From NCBI RefSeq assembly GCF_001957125.1, contig NZ_MPHJ01000001.1:1061765-1125764 (forward strand): a stretch of 64,000 nt of DNA, read 5' to 3'. The notes under the pieces are model-generated. The model worked only from the letters and a program-made list of their open reading frames with translations, did no database searches and had not been told where the DNA came from. Origin of the DNA: Shewanella sp. UCD-KL12. GTDB taxonomy: Bacteria > Pseudomonadota > Gammaproteobacteria > Enterobacterales > Shewanellaceae. The translations under genes and the position numbers were made by a program. This document shows, piece by piece, positions 48,016 through 57,620 of this stretch. Within the stretch, counting starts at the first letter, position 1; the number at the start of each line of letters is the position of its first letter.

Positions 48016-50298
48016 ATGAATCGATTTATGTTTGGCTTTAGCATAACCATTATTTCCACACTTCTGTGGCCAATGCTTCCGCCTGCACCCATATATTTTA
48101 GTGCTGTTGTGGTCGGGCTGCTAATGCTTCAACGTTACCCGTTGGTCTCGGGGTCATTACTTGCTGTTGGGTGGATATCGATCTTTGTACAACTCTTATT
48201 GGTTGTTGAACCACCGAACAAAGCACAAAATGTAATCGTAAGGGGCGAAATCATATCACTAGTTAGCTCAAACGGCGACTGGGTTAGTATGGATATTCGC
48301 CTATTGAATTCAAAAAATGAGATTTTTTTATCGAAAGTGCTAAGGGCGGGCTGGGCTCGCCCACCAAAGCTTGCTGTCGGGCAGCGATGGGAGTTGGAGT
48401 TAAAAGCGAAACCTATTACCGGAGTACTGAATCAGGGAGGATATAATCAGCAGCGCAACTTGCTCAGTCGACATATTGTGCTGAAAGCGAGTGTGCAATC
48501 AGGTACTTTACTCGCTGAGCCGTTAAGTGTTCGTAGTCAGTTACTTGCTAAGCTTAAACCTGCGCTAACAGATAGAGAAAACGGCGATCTACTCTTAGCG
48601 CTATTGCTTGGGGATAAAAGCTTACTTAGCAGCCGCAGGTGGGAGGATTTAAGATCTTCTGGTACTGGGCACCTCATCGCTATCTCAGGTTTGCACCTTT
48701 CAGTTGTCAGTTCTTGGGTATTTCTTGTTTTACAATTCACACTTACCTATTGTCGGCCTAGTCAAGGCAGAAGTGGCATACTTATAGCGGGGCTGGGCGC
48801 TGCAATTAGTGCAATCTGTTATGCCTATTTTGCAGGTTTTGCTTTGCCTACTCAGCGTGCACTTCTTATGTTGTTGATCATGCTGTTGCTCATGTTTTTG
48901 AAGCGGTTCTCTTCACCTTGGGAAAGGTTGCTATTTGCACTGTTCATTATTTTGCTGATTGATCCACTTGCTTGTATGAGTGCGGGGTTCTGGCTTTCAT
49001 TTAGTGCGCTGACAATTATTTTACTCACTGTATCTCAAAAAAATAGTCAACAAGATTATCGAAAAGCTAAAGCTGGGGTTGTACATTGGCTGGGACTATT
49101 TTGGGCTATTCAGTGGCGCTTGAGCATAGGGTTAGGCTTAGTACAATCTTTGCTCTTTGGCGGTATATCGTTTTATGGTTTGATGTTTAATCTCATATTT
49201 GTCCCATGGTTCTCCTTTGTTGTTATTCCACTCTCTTTTGTATCCTTTGTTACTTGGGGGCTATTTGGAGGTGAGCTTTCTAATGTGTTTTACTTAGCGG
49301 ATTTAAGTCTGTCACCTTTCAGTGATAGCTTGGCATTGCTTGAAAACTTACCCAATGCTTGGTTATCGCTATCTAGCCAAGAGATTTTAGCTGTTGCTCT
49401 TCTATTAATCGGAGGCTGGTTGATATTAAGGCTTACTCGCTTAACGTGGAGGCTGGTTTCTCTTGTCTTTTCTCTTCCTTTTATCATTACTGCGGTCGAT
49501 CACATTACACCTCTAGAGGAGAACGAGTGGCGCCTCCATTTACTGGATGTTGGTCAAGGGTTAAGTGCGGTTATAGAAAAATCAGGCCGTGCCATCATCT
49601 ATGATACTGGCGCGGCTTATGGCGAGCATTTTAGCTATGCTGAGCGTGTAGTCGCCCCCTTCCTTAAATACCGCGGGATTAACCATGTCGACTACATCAT
49701 AGTTAGCCATGGGGATAACGATCATGCTGGTGGGATTAGCGTGTTACGACAGCAGTTCCCTAAAGCTCAGATTATTACCGATGTTCGAGAGTATTCACAA
49801 CTCGATTGCCGTCCTAAATCTATACATTGGCATGGATTGGATGTTGATATTATAGCGCCAGCATTACCCATCTCTGGCAATAATGGCTCTTGTGTTGTTA
49901 AGGTCAGTGATAAGTTTCATCAGATACTACTGCCTGGAGATATTGAAAAAGCGACAGAAAGGCTACTTACTCGTGAGGAGTCAGCGTTAAAAAGTGAGGT
50001 TTTGGTCGCTCCTCATCACGGTAGCCGTACCTCATCTACTGTCGGCTTTATCGATAAGGTATCACCTAAGCTTGTACTCTTTGCCGCAGGGTTTAATAAT
50101 CGTTACGGATTTCCAAAACAAAATATTATTGATAGATACACAAAACAAGGTGCCCGAGTGTTAGTTACGGGAGAAGAGGGGCAGATAAGTGTACTTTTTC
50201 ATCAACAAGAGCGCCAAGTTAGGGGATATCGTACGAATCTTGCTCCTTTTTGGTACAACCGCTTGTTTAGGTTTGGTGAGAGCGTAGATCCAGAGTAG
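48016..50298 (+). CDS. comEC: DNA internalisation competence protein ComEC/Rec2
   Basis: ComEC is the inner-membrane channel for single-stranded DNA uptake in transformation. The 760-residue protein has an N-terminal membrane part, an OB-like periplasmic domain (near residues 80-190), the competence domain with many helices (about 215-500, starting GTGHLIAISGLHLSVV), and a C-terminal metallo-beta-lactamase-like domain. That domain has SHGDNDHAGG and APHHGSRTSS. The conserved motifs look intact. ATG at 48016 is chosen; its ribosome-binding site is weak. Whether the strain is transformable is unknown. Confidence 0.9.
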   Translation: MNRFMFGFSITIISTLLWPMLPPAPIYFSAVVVGLLMLQRYPLVSGSLLAVGWISIFVQLLLVVEPPNKAQNVIVRGEIISLVSSNGDWVSMDIRLLNSKNEIFLSKVLRAGWARPPKLAVGQRWELELKAKPITGVLNQGGYNQQRNLLSRHIVLKASVQSGTLLAEPLSVRSQLLAKLKPALTDRENGDLLLALLLGDKSLLSSRRWEDLRSSGTGHLIAISGLHLSVVSSWVFLVLQFTLTYCRPSQGRSGILIAGLGAAISAICYAYFAGFALPTQRALLMLLIMLLLMFLKRFSSPWERLLFALFIILLIDPLACMSAGFWLSFSALTIILLTVSQKNSQQDYRKAKAGVVHWLGLFWAIQWRLSIGLGLVQSLLFGGISFYGLMFNLIFVPWFSFVVIPLSFVSFVTWGLFGGELSNVFYLADLSLSPFSDSLALLENLPNAWLSLSSQEILAVALLLIGGWLILRLTRLTWRLVSLVFSLPFIITAVDHITPLEENEWRLHLLDVGQGLSAVIEKSGRAIIYDTGAAYGEHFSYAERVVAPFLKYRGINHVDYIIVSHGDNDHAGGISVLRQQFPKAQIITDVREYSQLDCRPKSIHWHGLDVDIIAPALPISGNNGSCVVKVSDKFHQILLPGDIEKATERLLTREESALKSEVLVAPHHGSRTSSTVGFIDKVSPKLVLFAAGFNNRYGFPKQNIIDRYTKQGARVLVTGEEGQISVLFHQQERQVRGYRTNLAPFWYNRLFRFGESVDPE

Positions 50299-50332
50299 AA
50301 TGCTCTTTTTGAATTAAGAATAGACCTCATTA

Positions 50333-52153
50333 ATGACAAACTCTTCCGATAAAGAAGTCTGGACTGTATTTAAGCGCTTATTTGGTTATATCAAACCGCT
50401 CAAGGTTGTTTTTGCGCTAGCAGTATTGGGCTTGGTCATGTATGCCGCCGTTGACGCTACTTTTATTGCAGTTATAAAGCCTTTTATTGATGAAGGTTTT
50501 GGCGGGCAGGCCAGTCAAGTCACTTCAGCTGCAGGCGTTGGAGGAATCGATTTAGGGACAAGCCAAGGGTTTAACGCCTCTAGTGAAGTGCTAACTATTG
50601 CACCCTTTGTCGTCATTTTCCTGTTTAGTGTACGTGGCTTAGCTAACTTTCTCTCGACTTATTGCATTCAGTATATGAGTGCTCGTCTGATTAAAGATAT
50701 GCGCCAGGAGGTATTTGAACACTACCTTACTTTGCCTGTTAGTTACATGGACCGAGAAAATTCAGGTAATTTAATCTCACGAGTAACCTACGATACTGAA
50801 CAGATCGCACGAGCGACCGGCAGTGCATTGATCTCTATTGTAAGAGACAGCATCACAGTTATCGGCATGTTGTCGATCATGTTCTACTACTCTTGGAAAC
50901 TGTCACTATGCATTTTAGTCATCGCGCCTATTATGGGCTTGATCATTTCCGTGGTCAGCAAGCGTTTTAGAAAAGTATCAAAGCGTATTCAAGCTGCAAT
51001 GGGAGGGGTAACCGCCTCAACAGAGCAGATGATTAAAGGCCACAAAAATGTGTTAGCTTTTGGCGGTCAACAAACAGAATCTGATCGTTTTGCCGCTGTT
51101 AACGAGCTTAACCGTTACCAGCACATGAAGCTGGCAATGGCTCAGTCTGTGAGTCAGCCTTTAATTATGGTGATTGGCTCATTTGCCATCGCTTTTGTGC
51201 TTTATGCTGCAAGCTTTGAAACCTTACAAGCTGAGCTTACGACCGGTATATTTGCAACCATTCTAGGTGCAATGCTTGCGATGTTGCAGCCAATTAAAAA
51301 CTTAACTCGAGTGAATGCTGAATTTCAGCGTGGAATCGCGGCATGTACCACAGTATTTGAACTGCTCGATACTCAACCTGAGGTTGATGAAGGTAAACAT
51401 CAGATTGAACGTGTAAAAGGGAATTTGAGCTTTAATCAGGTGAGCTTTCGTTATCCTGAACAGGAAAAGCTGGCACTAGATAATATCGACTTCTCTGTGA
51501 GTCAGGGAAAAACTGTCGCTTTAGTGGGACGCTCAGGCTCAGGTAAGTCAACCATCGCAAATCTTGTGACTCGTTTCTATACGGGATTATCGGAAGGTAG
51601 TATTGAACTCGATGGTGTCAATATTGACGACTACAGCCTTAAGTGTTTACGTGAGCAGGTGGCGCTAGTTTCTCAGCAAGTCACGCTATTTAATGACTCT
51701 ATCGCTAATAATATTGCTTATGCCTATTCAGGCGAGGTGACTCGTGAGCAAATCGTTAAAGCTGCGACACTTGCCCATGCCATGGAGTTTATCGAGCTAT
51801 TACCTGATGGTTTAGACACGCAAGTCGGTGAAAACGGTGTGTTACTTTCAGGTGGCCAAAGGCAAAGAATTGCTATTGCAAGAGCCATCTTACGTAACTC
51901 ACCAGTGCTCATCTTAGACGAAGCAACATCAGCCTTAGATACAGAGTCAGAAAAAGCCATACAACAAGGGCTTGATAACCTGCGACATAATAGAACATCG
52001 ATTGTTATTGCCCACCGCCTATCTACGATAGAATCGGCCGACCTTATCTTAGTGATCGATCAAGGTTTGGTGGTTGAACGAGGCGATCATCAATCATTGC
52101 TCGACCAAAACGGTGTCTACGCTAACTTGTATAATATGCAGTTCACTGGTTAA
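50333..52153 (+). CDS. msbA: Lipid A export ATP-binding/permease MsbA
   Basis: MsbA flips core-lipid A across the inner membrane. The 606-residue half-transporter has six membrane helices in the first about 330 residues, then an ATPase domain with Walker A GRSGSGKST, the signature LSGGQRQRIAIARAI and Walker B VLILDEATSALD. A Gly/Ser/Thr-rich loop in the first periplasmic segment (about residues 55-80) is longer than in Escherichia coli. It is followed by lpxK after 4 nt. Confidence 0.95.
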   Translation: MTNSSDKEVWTVFKRLFGYIKPLKVVFALAVLGLVMYAAVDATFIAVIKPFIDEGFGGQASQVTSAAGVGGIDLGTSQGFNASSEVLTIAPFVVIFLFSVRGLANFLSTYCIQYMSARLIKDMRQEVFEHYLTLPVSYMDRENSGNLISRVTYDTEQIARATGSALISIVRDSITVIGMLSIMFYYSWKLSLCILVIAPIMGLIISVVSKRFRKVSKRIQAAMGGVTASTEQMIKGHKNVLAFGGQQTESDRFAAVNELNRYQHMKLAMAQSVSQPLIMVIGSFAIAFVLYAASFETLQAELTTGIFATILGAMLAMLQPIKNLTRVNAEFQRGIAACTTVFELLDTQPEVDEGKHQIERVKGNLSFNQVSFRYPEQEKLALDNIDFSVSQGKTVALVGRSGSGKSTIANLVTRFYTGLSEGSIELDGVNIDDYSLKCLREQVALVSQQVTLFNDSIANNIAYAYSGEVTREQIVKAATLAHAMEFIELLPDGLDTQVGENGVLLSGGQRQRIAIARAILRNSPVLILDEATSALDTESEKAIQQGLDNLRHNRTSIVIAHRLSTIESADLILVIDQGLVVERGDHQSLLDQNGVYANLYNMQFTG

Positions 52154-52157
52154 TCGA

Positions 52158-53180
52158 ATGCAGAAGTTTGTTAATGCAATTTGGTACCCAAGCAATAAAC
52201 CATCACTGATGTTTATGCTATTGAGGTACCTTCTGCTGCCGTTATCAGTGCTGTTTTTTCTCGTTAGCACTGCCCGTCGATATCTATTTAAAGTGGGAGT
52301 GAACCAGGCGATATCGCTGCCAGTACCTGTGATTATTGTCGGTAATATCACAGTGGGAGGGAGTGGTAAAACACCAACCGTTATCTACCTTATTGAGTTG
52401 CTTAGAAAGCAAGGACTCAGACCTGGCGTGATTAGCCGTGGTTATGGTATAGAATTTGATGGTGTGAGAGTTGTAGAGCCTGGAATGGATACATCTGAGG
52501 TCGGCGATGAGCCTGCGATGATAGTGGCCAGAACAGGGGTTGCTATGGTCATAGGCGCTGACCGAGTTTCAGCCGCAAAAGAGTTAATTAAGCGTGGTGA
52601 TGTTGATGTCATCATCAGCGATGATGGTTTACAGCATTACAAGCTAGAGCGTGATATTGAGTTGGTTATCCTCGATGGGGAACGTAGGCTCGGTAATGGC
52701 GCGCTTTTGCCTGCAGGGCCGTTGCGTGAAGGCGCTTGGCGAATGGGGCATGTTGACTTTGTTATCGTCAACGGTGAAGCACACCATGATGAATATCAGA
52801 TGGCACTAGCACCTTCTGGATTGAAGGCTGTTGCACCGGGTAATCTCTCGACCTTTGAGCAACAGACTGCGACAGCTATTGCTGGCATTGGCAATCCGCA
52901 ACGTTTTTTTAATACATTGGCTCAGGAAGGTTATCTGATCGATAAAACACATGCTTTTGATGATCATCAAGCCTATACAGCAGAGGTGTTGTCTCAAGTT
53001 GTTGGTGATGCGCCTGTATTAATGACAGAAAAAGATGCGGTCAAGTGTCGCGATTTTGCAAAAGATAACTGGTGGTATCTTGCAGTTGATGCAAAGCTAT
53101 CATCAACATTTGAATCAAAACTTATGGACAAGGTCCATAGCGTTATCGAACAGAAGAAAGGAAAGTCAGATGGCATTTGA
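52158..53180 (+). CDS. lpxK: Tetraacyldisaccharide 4'-kinase LpxK
   Basis: LpxK phosphorylates the 4' position of the lipid A disaccharide at the inner membrane. The protein of about 340 residues has an N-terminal membrane segment (about 15-38), the P-loop [13 protein letters not shown] near 58-70, VISRGYG, and [19 protein letters not shown] at 52158 is preferred: the longer upstream in-frame start would lie inside msbA. Its stop overlaps ycaR by 11 nt. Confidence 0.95.
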   Translation: MQKFVNAIWYPSNKPSLMFMLLRYLLLPLSVLFFLVSTARRYLFKVGVNQAISLPVPVIIVGNITVGGSGKTPTVIYLIELLRKQGLRPGVISRGYGIEFDGVRVVEPGMDTSEVGDEPAMIVARTGVAMVIGADRVSAAKELIKRGDVDVIISDDGLQHYKLERDIELVILDGERRLGNGALLPAGPLREGAWRMGHVDFVIVNGEAHHDEYQMALAPSGLKAVAPGNLSTFEQQTATAIAGIGNPQRFFNTLAQEGYLIDKTHAFDDHQAYTAEVLSQVVGDAPVLMTEKDAVKCRDFAKDNWWYLAVDAKLSSTFESKLMDKVHSVIEQKKGKSDGI

Positions 53181-53349
53181 TAAAAAATTATTAGAAATTG
53201 TTGCTTGCCCAGTGTGTAAGGGAAAGCTGACGTATGATAAGACAAAGCAGATACTGATCTGTAAAGCTGATCGCCTTGCTTATGCTATCAATGATGGTAT
53301 ACCTGTATTGCTCGAGAATAAGGCTGAGCCTTGGCAGGAAGAAGCGTAA
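53170..53349 (+). CDS. ycaR: Trm112/YcaR-family protein
   Basis: The 59-residue protein has the UPF0434/Trm112-like pattern: [20 protein letters not shown] (one CxxC), [12 protein letters not shown] and DGIPVLL. Only one cysteine pair is in close spacing, with an additional cysteine at LICK. It follows lpxK, as in enterobacteria, with 11-nt overlap and AAGGAAAG as ribosome-binding site inside lpxK. kdsB, the usual next gene, is missing. The function is uncertain. Confidence 0.88.
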   Translation: MAFDKKLLEIVACPVCKGKLTYDKTKQILICKADRLAYAINDGIPVLLENKAEPWQEEA

Positions 53350-53367
53350 AGGCTTATCTGTTTGAAT

Positions 53368-53394
53368 AACGCTCCTAATAGGGGCGTTTTTTTT
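53368..53394 (+). terminator. Intrinsic terminator after ycaR
   Basis: AACGCTCC and GGGGCGTT arms (one G-T pair) are followed by eight T residues. Confidence 0.8.
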
Positions 53395-53486
53395 GACATG
53401 TTGAATCAATACCTATGATGACGGTTAATCATTGTTGTCTCCAATGTCTAGATTGTCATCAGCTGTATATTCAGCCTGATTGAACT

Positions 53487-53516
53487 AAAAAAATACGCAC
53501 TTATGTGCGTATTTTC
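53487..53516 (-). terminator. Intrinsic terminator after metallo-hydrolase gene
   Basis: Read on the minus strand, AAATACGCAC-ataa-GTGCGTATTT is followed by a T run, just beyond the stop of the MBL-fold gene. A-tracts on the other side mean it may also work for ycaR. Confidence 0.85.
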
Positions 53517-53537
53517 ATGTGGAGCCGAAGAGGTGAA

Positions 53538-54404
53538 CTACTTCAAACCTTCATAGAGGGTTGTTATCCATCTGTCATGGCTGATAAACGACCAACTCCA
53601 GTCCCTTTCGCTTTTAGGGACACCTTGCGCTTTAACCTGCTCAAGTGTCTTTCCTTCGGCGATATTATCTTGCATCCAATTAATAGAGCTATCAAGCATG
53701 TGTTTAAAGCGAATGAGATCGTCCTTGTTGGCTATCTCACCATGGCCAGGAATGACCTGAGTAGCGCTGTCAATTTTTCTTATCATGGTCGCGACATTAT
53801 CTCGATAACCTATAACTGAGCCACCTGCTTTTAGGTCGATATAGGGGTATCTGTCTTTGAAGAAGAGATCGCCCATATGCACGACACTTTTGTCAGCCCA
53901 AAGTACCACGCTGTCGCCATCGGTATGGCCAGGACCCATATGTAATAGATGCAAAGTGCTATTGTTGAGATGAATACTAGTCCCTTCATGATAAGTGACA
54001 GAAGGTAATCCGGCAGGCTTGTAACTTGTATCGCCAGCCAAACGCTTGAGTACATTGTGATGAGCGAAGATGATAGAGCTTTGGCCAAATAGATTGTTCC
54101 CCCCGGTATGATCGCCATGGTAATGCGTATTGACGACATACTTAGGTAAGCCGGGCTGAATGGTTGATAAAGTGGCTATTATTTTTTCTGATAGTGGGGC
54201 AAATTGATTATCAATAATCAAGATACCGTCTTTACCCGCCGATACGCCGATATTGCCACCAGAGCCTGTCAGCATATAACTCGACTCGGACAGTTTCAGT
54301 TGAGTGACTTCAACGTCTGAAAATCTATCAGCGATGGCTGAAAAAGAGAGTGTCAATGTTAATGCTAACGAAGATGTTTTGGTAAAAAAATTAAAAGAGC
54401 CCAT
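53538..54404 (-). CDS. Secreted metallo-beta-lactamase-fold hydrolase
   Basis: The 288-residue protein has a signal peptide (cleavage after AIA near residue 26) and a metallo-beta-lactamase domain. The zinc motif HYHGDH is near residue 93, GPGHTDGD near 157 supplies another histidine and GHG near 218 the last. It resembles periplasmic quinoprotein-relay/beta-lactamase-like hydrolases more than known class B carbapenemases, and I infer no antibiotic resistance. ATG at 54404 with AAGGG 8 nt upstream is preferred over GTG at 54413. It is monocistronic. Confidence 0.8.
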   Translation of the reverse strand: MGSFNFFTKTSSLALTLTLSFSAIADRFSDVEVTQLKLSESSYMLTGSGGNIGVSAGKDGILIIDNQFAPLSEKIIATLSTIQPGLPKYVVNTHYHGDHTGGNNLFGQSSIIFAHHNVLKRLAGDTSYKPAGLPSVTYHEGTSIHLNNSTLHLLHMGPGHTDGDSVVLWADKSVVHMGDLFFKDRYPYIDLKAGGSVIGYRDNVATMIRKIDSATQVIPGHGEIANKDDLIRFKHMLDSSINWMQDNIAEGKTLEQVKAQGVPKSERDWSWSFISHDRWITTLYEGLK

Positions 54405-54471
54405 GCTAGTCACCCTTGTTACTGCTTTTTTATTATTGTTAATTATTCTTTGCTGTTAATAACATACAGGT

Positions 54472-54501
54472 AAAAAAAAGGGGCTGCAATCAGCAACCCC
54501 T
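54472..54501 (-). terminator. Intrinsic terminator after RND operon
   Basis: On the minus strand GGGGTTGC-tgatt-GCAGCCCC is followed by eight T residues. It lies about 40 nt beyond the last permease gene and closes the operon. Confidence 0.85.
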
Positions 54502-54542
54502 ATTCTTTTAATATATCTGACCGCAATTGGCGGCAGCGGGTT

Positions 54543-57500
54543 TTAATAAGCCCAAGGTATTAATCTTCTTGAACGGGTATTAGCTTCACCAAGCCTCACA
54601 GCTGAGTTATAGCGTATGCGGTAGAGAGCCTGGTAGCAAAGTGGCACTAGGTATAGACTTGTGACCGTTGAAAAGGTTAATCCCCCTATGATGGCGATTG
54701 CCATAGGCGAATATGAAGGACCACCTCCGCCTAATTGAGTATCTCCCATAGCCAGTGGTACTAAACCCAATACAGTGGTACCTACCGTCATGAGTACAGG
54801 ACGTAGACGAGAAATACATACCTGACTAATAGCGTTCGATAACTTATCCAATTCAGGCTCTTTCTGGTTAATCTGATCCACCAAAACAATGCCGTTATTG
54901 ACCACAATTCCCATTAAGATCAAGATACCAATCATCACCATGACCCCCATAGGCGTGCCACTGAATAATAAGCCCCAGAACACACCTGTAATTGAAAAGA
55001 GAATTGAGGTAATAATTGCTGTGGGCAGTAACAGGGATTCAAATAGTGCAGCCATTACAATATAGATCATGGCGATAGCTAAGATCATGTTTGTGACCAT
55101 AATCCCTTGATCTTCATCTTGCTTTTGGAAGCCACCTCGTAATGAATAACCGTAACCTGCAGGGAAGTTCACTGTATCCATCACCTCAGTGATTTTCTCT
55201 TGTGCTTCTTCGGTGGTTAAGTCATCAAGGTTAGCACCAATCGATAGGGCTGTTTGTCTGTCGTAATGGCGAATCGTGTCAAATCGTGGTGAGATCTGGA
55301 CATTCGCTAAACTATCCAAAGTGTATACGCGATTATCGATACGGATAATCGGTAGCTGCTTCAAACGCTCAAGTGACAGGCGCCACTCTTGTTCAAAAGA
55401 CATCTCAATACGCAGTTCGCCATTAGGATCGTGACGGAATGAGCGAAGCTGAGTACCTCTTAATGCCATAGAGATACTCGATGCAATCTCGTTGAGTTTA
55501 AGATCGAGTCGGGCGGCCATCTGACGGTCAATTTGTATCACTACCTCTTGCTGTGCGCCACTGAGTTCAGATCTTACATCGGTTAAGCCTTCAATCTTTG
55601 ACAGCAGAGGGATCACATTATTACTGATCTCGATTAAATCACTGGTTGAACGACCTGTTAATGTGACTCTTAAACCATTGTTACCTCCCCCCCAGCCAAA
55701 TTGAGGTTTGGCTATTGAGAATTTCGGAAAGCCTTCCCTAATGCTTTTTTTCAGCGCTTTCATGTCGACCTCTGTATCCTCTTTAAGGATCAGCGTCGAT
55801 TGACCGCGATCAGGCGCATAATAGCTATAAACAGAGTCGATATGGAACTCATCTTTATTGGCATAAAGATACTTCTCCATCTTAGTGATCATCGCTTCAG
55901 TAACATCTAAGTTATGACGACCTTCAACTTGATAATTAATGTAGAGCTTATTGTTACCTTCGCCATCAGATTGATCTTGTTTGACCATACTCAAGGGCAG
56001 TGCAGTCGACGCTAAGATGAGTATAGAAATCACGCCTGAAGTGCGAGGGTGGGCTAATATCCAGCCTAAACTTTTCTGATAGAAAGTCTGTAGCTTGCTT
56101 TCACTTGTTTTAGCGTCGACTTTGATGTTCATTTTACTGAGCATTAGTGGCAGTAAAGTCTTAGCAACGAGCAGGGAAGCGGCCAGTGAAATACAGATGG
56201 CGATCGCTACATGCTCCAAGAAAATGGTGAGCTCAACTTTTACACCAAATATATTAGGCAGGAATACAATGGCTGTCGTCAGGGTTCCCGCTAGCACAGC
56301 AAGTGCGACCTTATTCACGCCAGAAAGTACGGCGGTGTTGTTGACCTCATCAAATGATGCTTTATTTGTTGAGTTTTCATTGGCTGCGGCTTGTTTCTCC
56401 TGCAGCACACTTTCAGTGACCACAACCGCATTATCGATAAGCATACCAACAGCAAGCAGTAAGCCCATCATAGAGAGGATATTGAGGCTGTAACCTAGCA
56501 GATACATAGCAGCTAACGTCATGCAGATTGAAATTGGCACTGAGGTGACTACGACTAGGGTCATCTTCAAGTTTCTTAAAAACAGATACAAGACAGCAAA
56601 AGAGAGTAGGGCACCAATTAATCCTGCGGTGAGAAGATCATTAAGTGATGAGGTGACGCCATAAGCTTGATCTTCCATCACAAACAATTTAATGCCATCA
56701 AATTGCTGATCTTGTTTCGCATTTTCAATGACTTTCATCACTCGCTCAGAGACTTCAACTAAGTTGGCGCCGGACTCTTTAAACACGTCTAAGCCTACGG
56801 CATAGTTTTGATCGAGATGACGCCCATCTAAACGTTCTGGGAGTGAATAGGTCACATTGGCGATATCGCCTAGTGTGATGCCGGGCTTGAGTACCACTGC
56901 ATTGATCTCATCGAGATTTCTAAACTCACCTTTTGGAGAGACTTGATAGACTCTTGCATTGGCTCTTAAAATACCGGCACTTACAATGAAGTTTTCTTGC
57001 TGTAATCGCTGGTTAAGGTACTGCAGTGAGACGCCGCTTGATGACAGCTTATCGGCATTAATCCTAATCTCTATCTGCTTTTGCTCAACCCCATACAAGG
57101 TGACTTGAGAAACGCCCTCGACTCGTTCGAGTGGACGTTTTAATTGCTTGTCGAGTAGATCAAAAGCACCTGAAAGCTCACGATCACTCGATATCCTCAA
57201 GTTAAGTACAGGCATATCAGCAGTACTGAACTGTCTAATAAAGACCCGCTCAACATCTTTAGGTAAAAGGTGCCTTACAGCATCAACTTTTTCACGTGCT
57301 TCCAGACTCTTTGTTGCGACATTCTCGCCCCACTTCATTCTGAGTTCGATTTCTGCGCCATTTTGAGAAGAGCTAGATCTTAGCTCCTCTATACCACCCA
57401 TGGTTGCCAATGACTCTTCCAAAATACTGGTGATGTCACGCTCCACCTCAGCTGGCGTTGAGCCTTTGTAGGGAACCTCAATATTGACCTGTGGCATATC

Positions 57501-57620
57501 AATGCCGGGAAACATCTCCAGTGGCAGCAAGCGACTCGAAGCCAAACCAAATAGCAGAATGGCGACGAAGAACATGCTGGTGGTAACAGGTCTAGATATC
57601 GCTAACTTTGTGATATTCAT
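54543..57620 (-). CDS. RND efflux permease, second of pair
   Basis: This 1025-residue inner-membrane RND proton antiporter has a typical start (ISRPVTTSMFFVAILLFG), two large periplasmic loops and twelve membrane helices. In helix 4 the motif GMLIDNAVVVTES keeps one acidic residue of the proton-relay site; the second aspartate of AcrB is asparagine. It overlaps the first permease by 4 nt. In two-permease pumps such as MdtBC, the two subunits form a mixed trimer, which may be the case here. The substrate range is unknown. Confidence 0.9.
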   Translation of the reverse strand: MNITKLAISRPVTTSMFFVAILLFGLASSRLLPLEMFPGIDMPQVNIEVPYKGSTPAEVERDITSILEESLATMGGIEELRSSSSQNGAEIELRMKWGENVATKSLEAREKVDAVRHLLPKDVERVFIRQFSTADMPVLNLRISSDRELSGAFDLLDKQLKRPLERVEGVSQVTLYGVEQKQIEIRINADKLSSSGVSLQYLNQRLQQENFIVSAGILRANARVYQVSPKGEFRNLDEINAVVLKPGITLGDIANVTYSLPERLDGRHLDQNYAVGLDVFKESGANLVEVSERVMKVIENAKQDQQFDGIKLFVMEDQAYGVTSSLNDLLTAGLIGALLSFAVLYLFLRNLKMTLVVVTSVPISICMTLAAMYLLGYSLNILSMMGLLLAVGMLIDNAVVVTESVLQEKQAAANENSTNKASFDEVNNTAVLSGVNKVALAVLAGTLTTAIVFLPNIFGVKVELTIFLEHVAIAICISLAASLLVAKTLLPLMLSKMNIKVDAKTSESKLQTFYQKSLGWILAHPRTSGVISILILASTALPLSMVKQDQSDGEGNNKLYINYQVEGRHNLDVTEAMITKMEKYLYANKDEFHIDSVYSYYAPDRGQSTLILKEDTEVDMKALKKSIREGFPKFSIAKPQFGWGGGNNGLRVTLTGRSTSDLIEISNNVIPLLSKIEGLTDVRSELSGAQQEVVIQIDRQMAARLDLKLNEIASSISMALRGTQLRSFRHDPNGELRIEMSFEQEWRLSLERLKQLPIIRIDNRVYTLDSLANVQISPRFDTIRHYDRQTALSIGANLDDLTTEEAQEKITEVMDTVNFPAGYGYSLRGGFQKQDEDQGIMVTNMILAIAMIYIVMAALFESLLLPTAIITSILFSITGVFWGLLFSGTPMGVMVMIGILILMGIVVNNGIVLVDQINQKEPELDKLSNAISQVCISRLRPVLMTVGTTVLGLVPLAMGDTQLGGGGPSYSPMAIAIIGGLTFSTVTSLYLVPLCYQALYRIRYNSAVRLGEANTRSRRLIPWAY

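Noticed and set aside
53538..54404. Beta-lactamase resistance gene
   Set aside because: The metal motifs are generic to the metallo-hydrolase fold. Nothing specific to antibiotic hydrolysis was seen.
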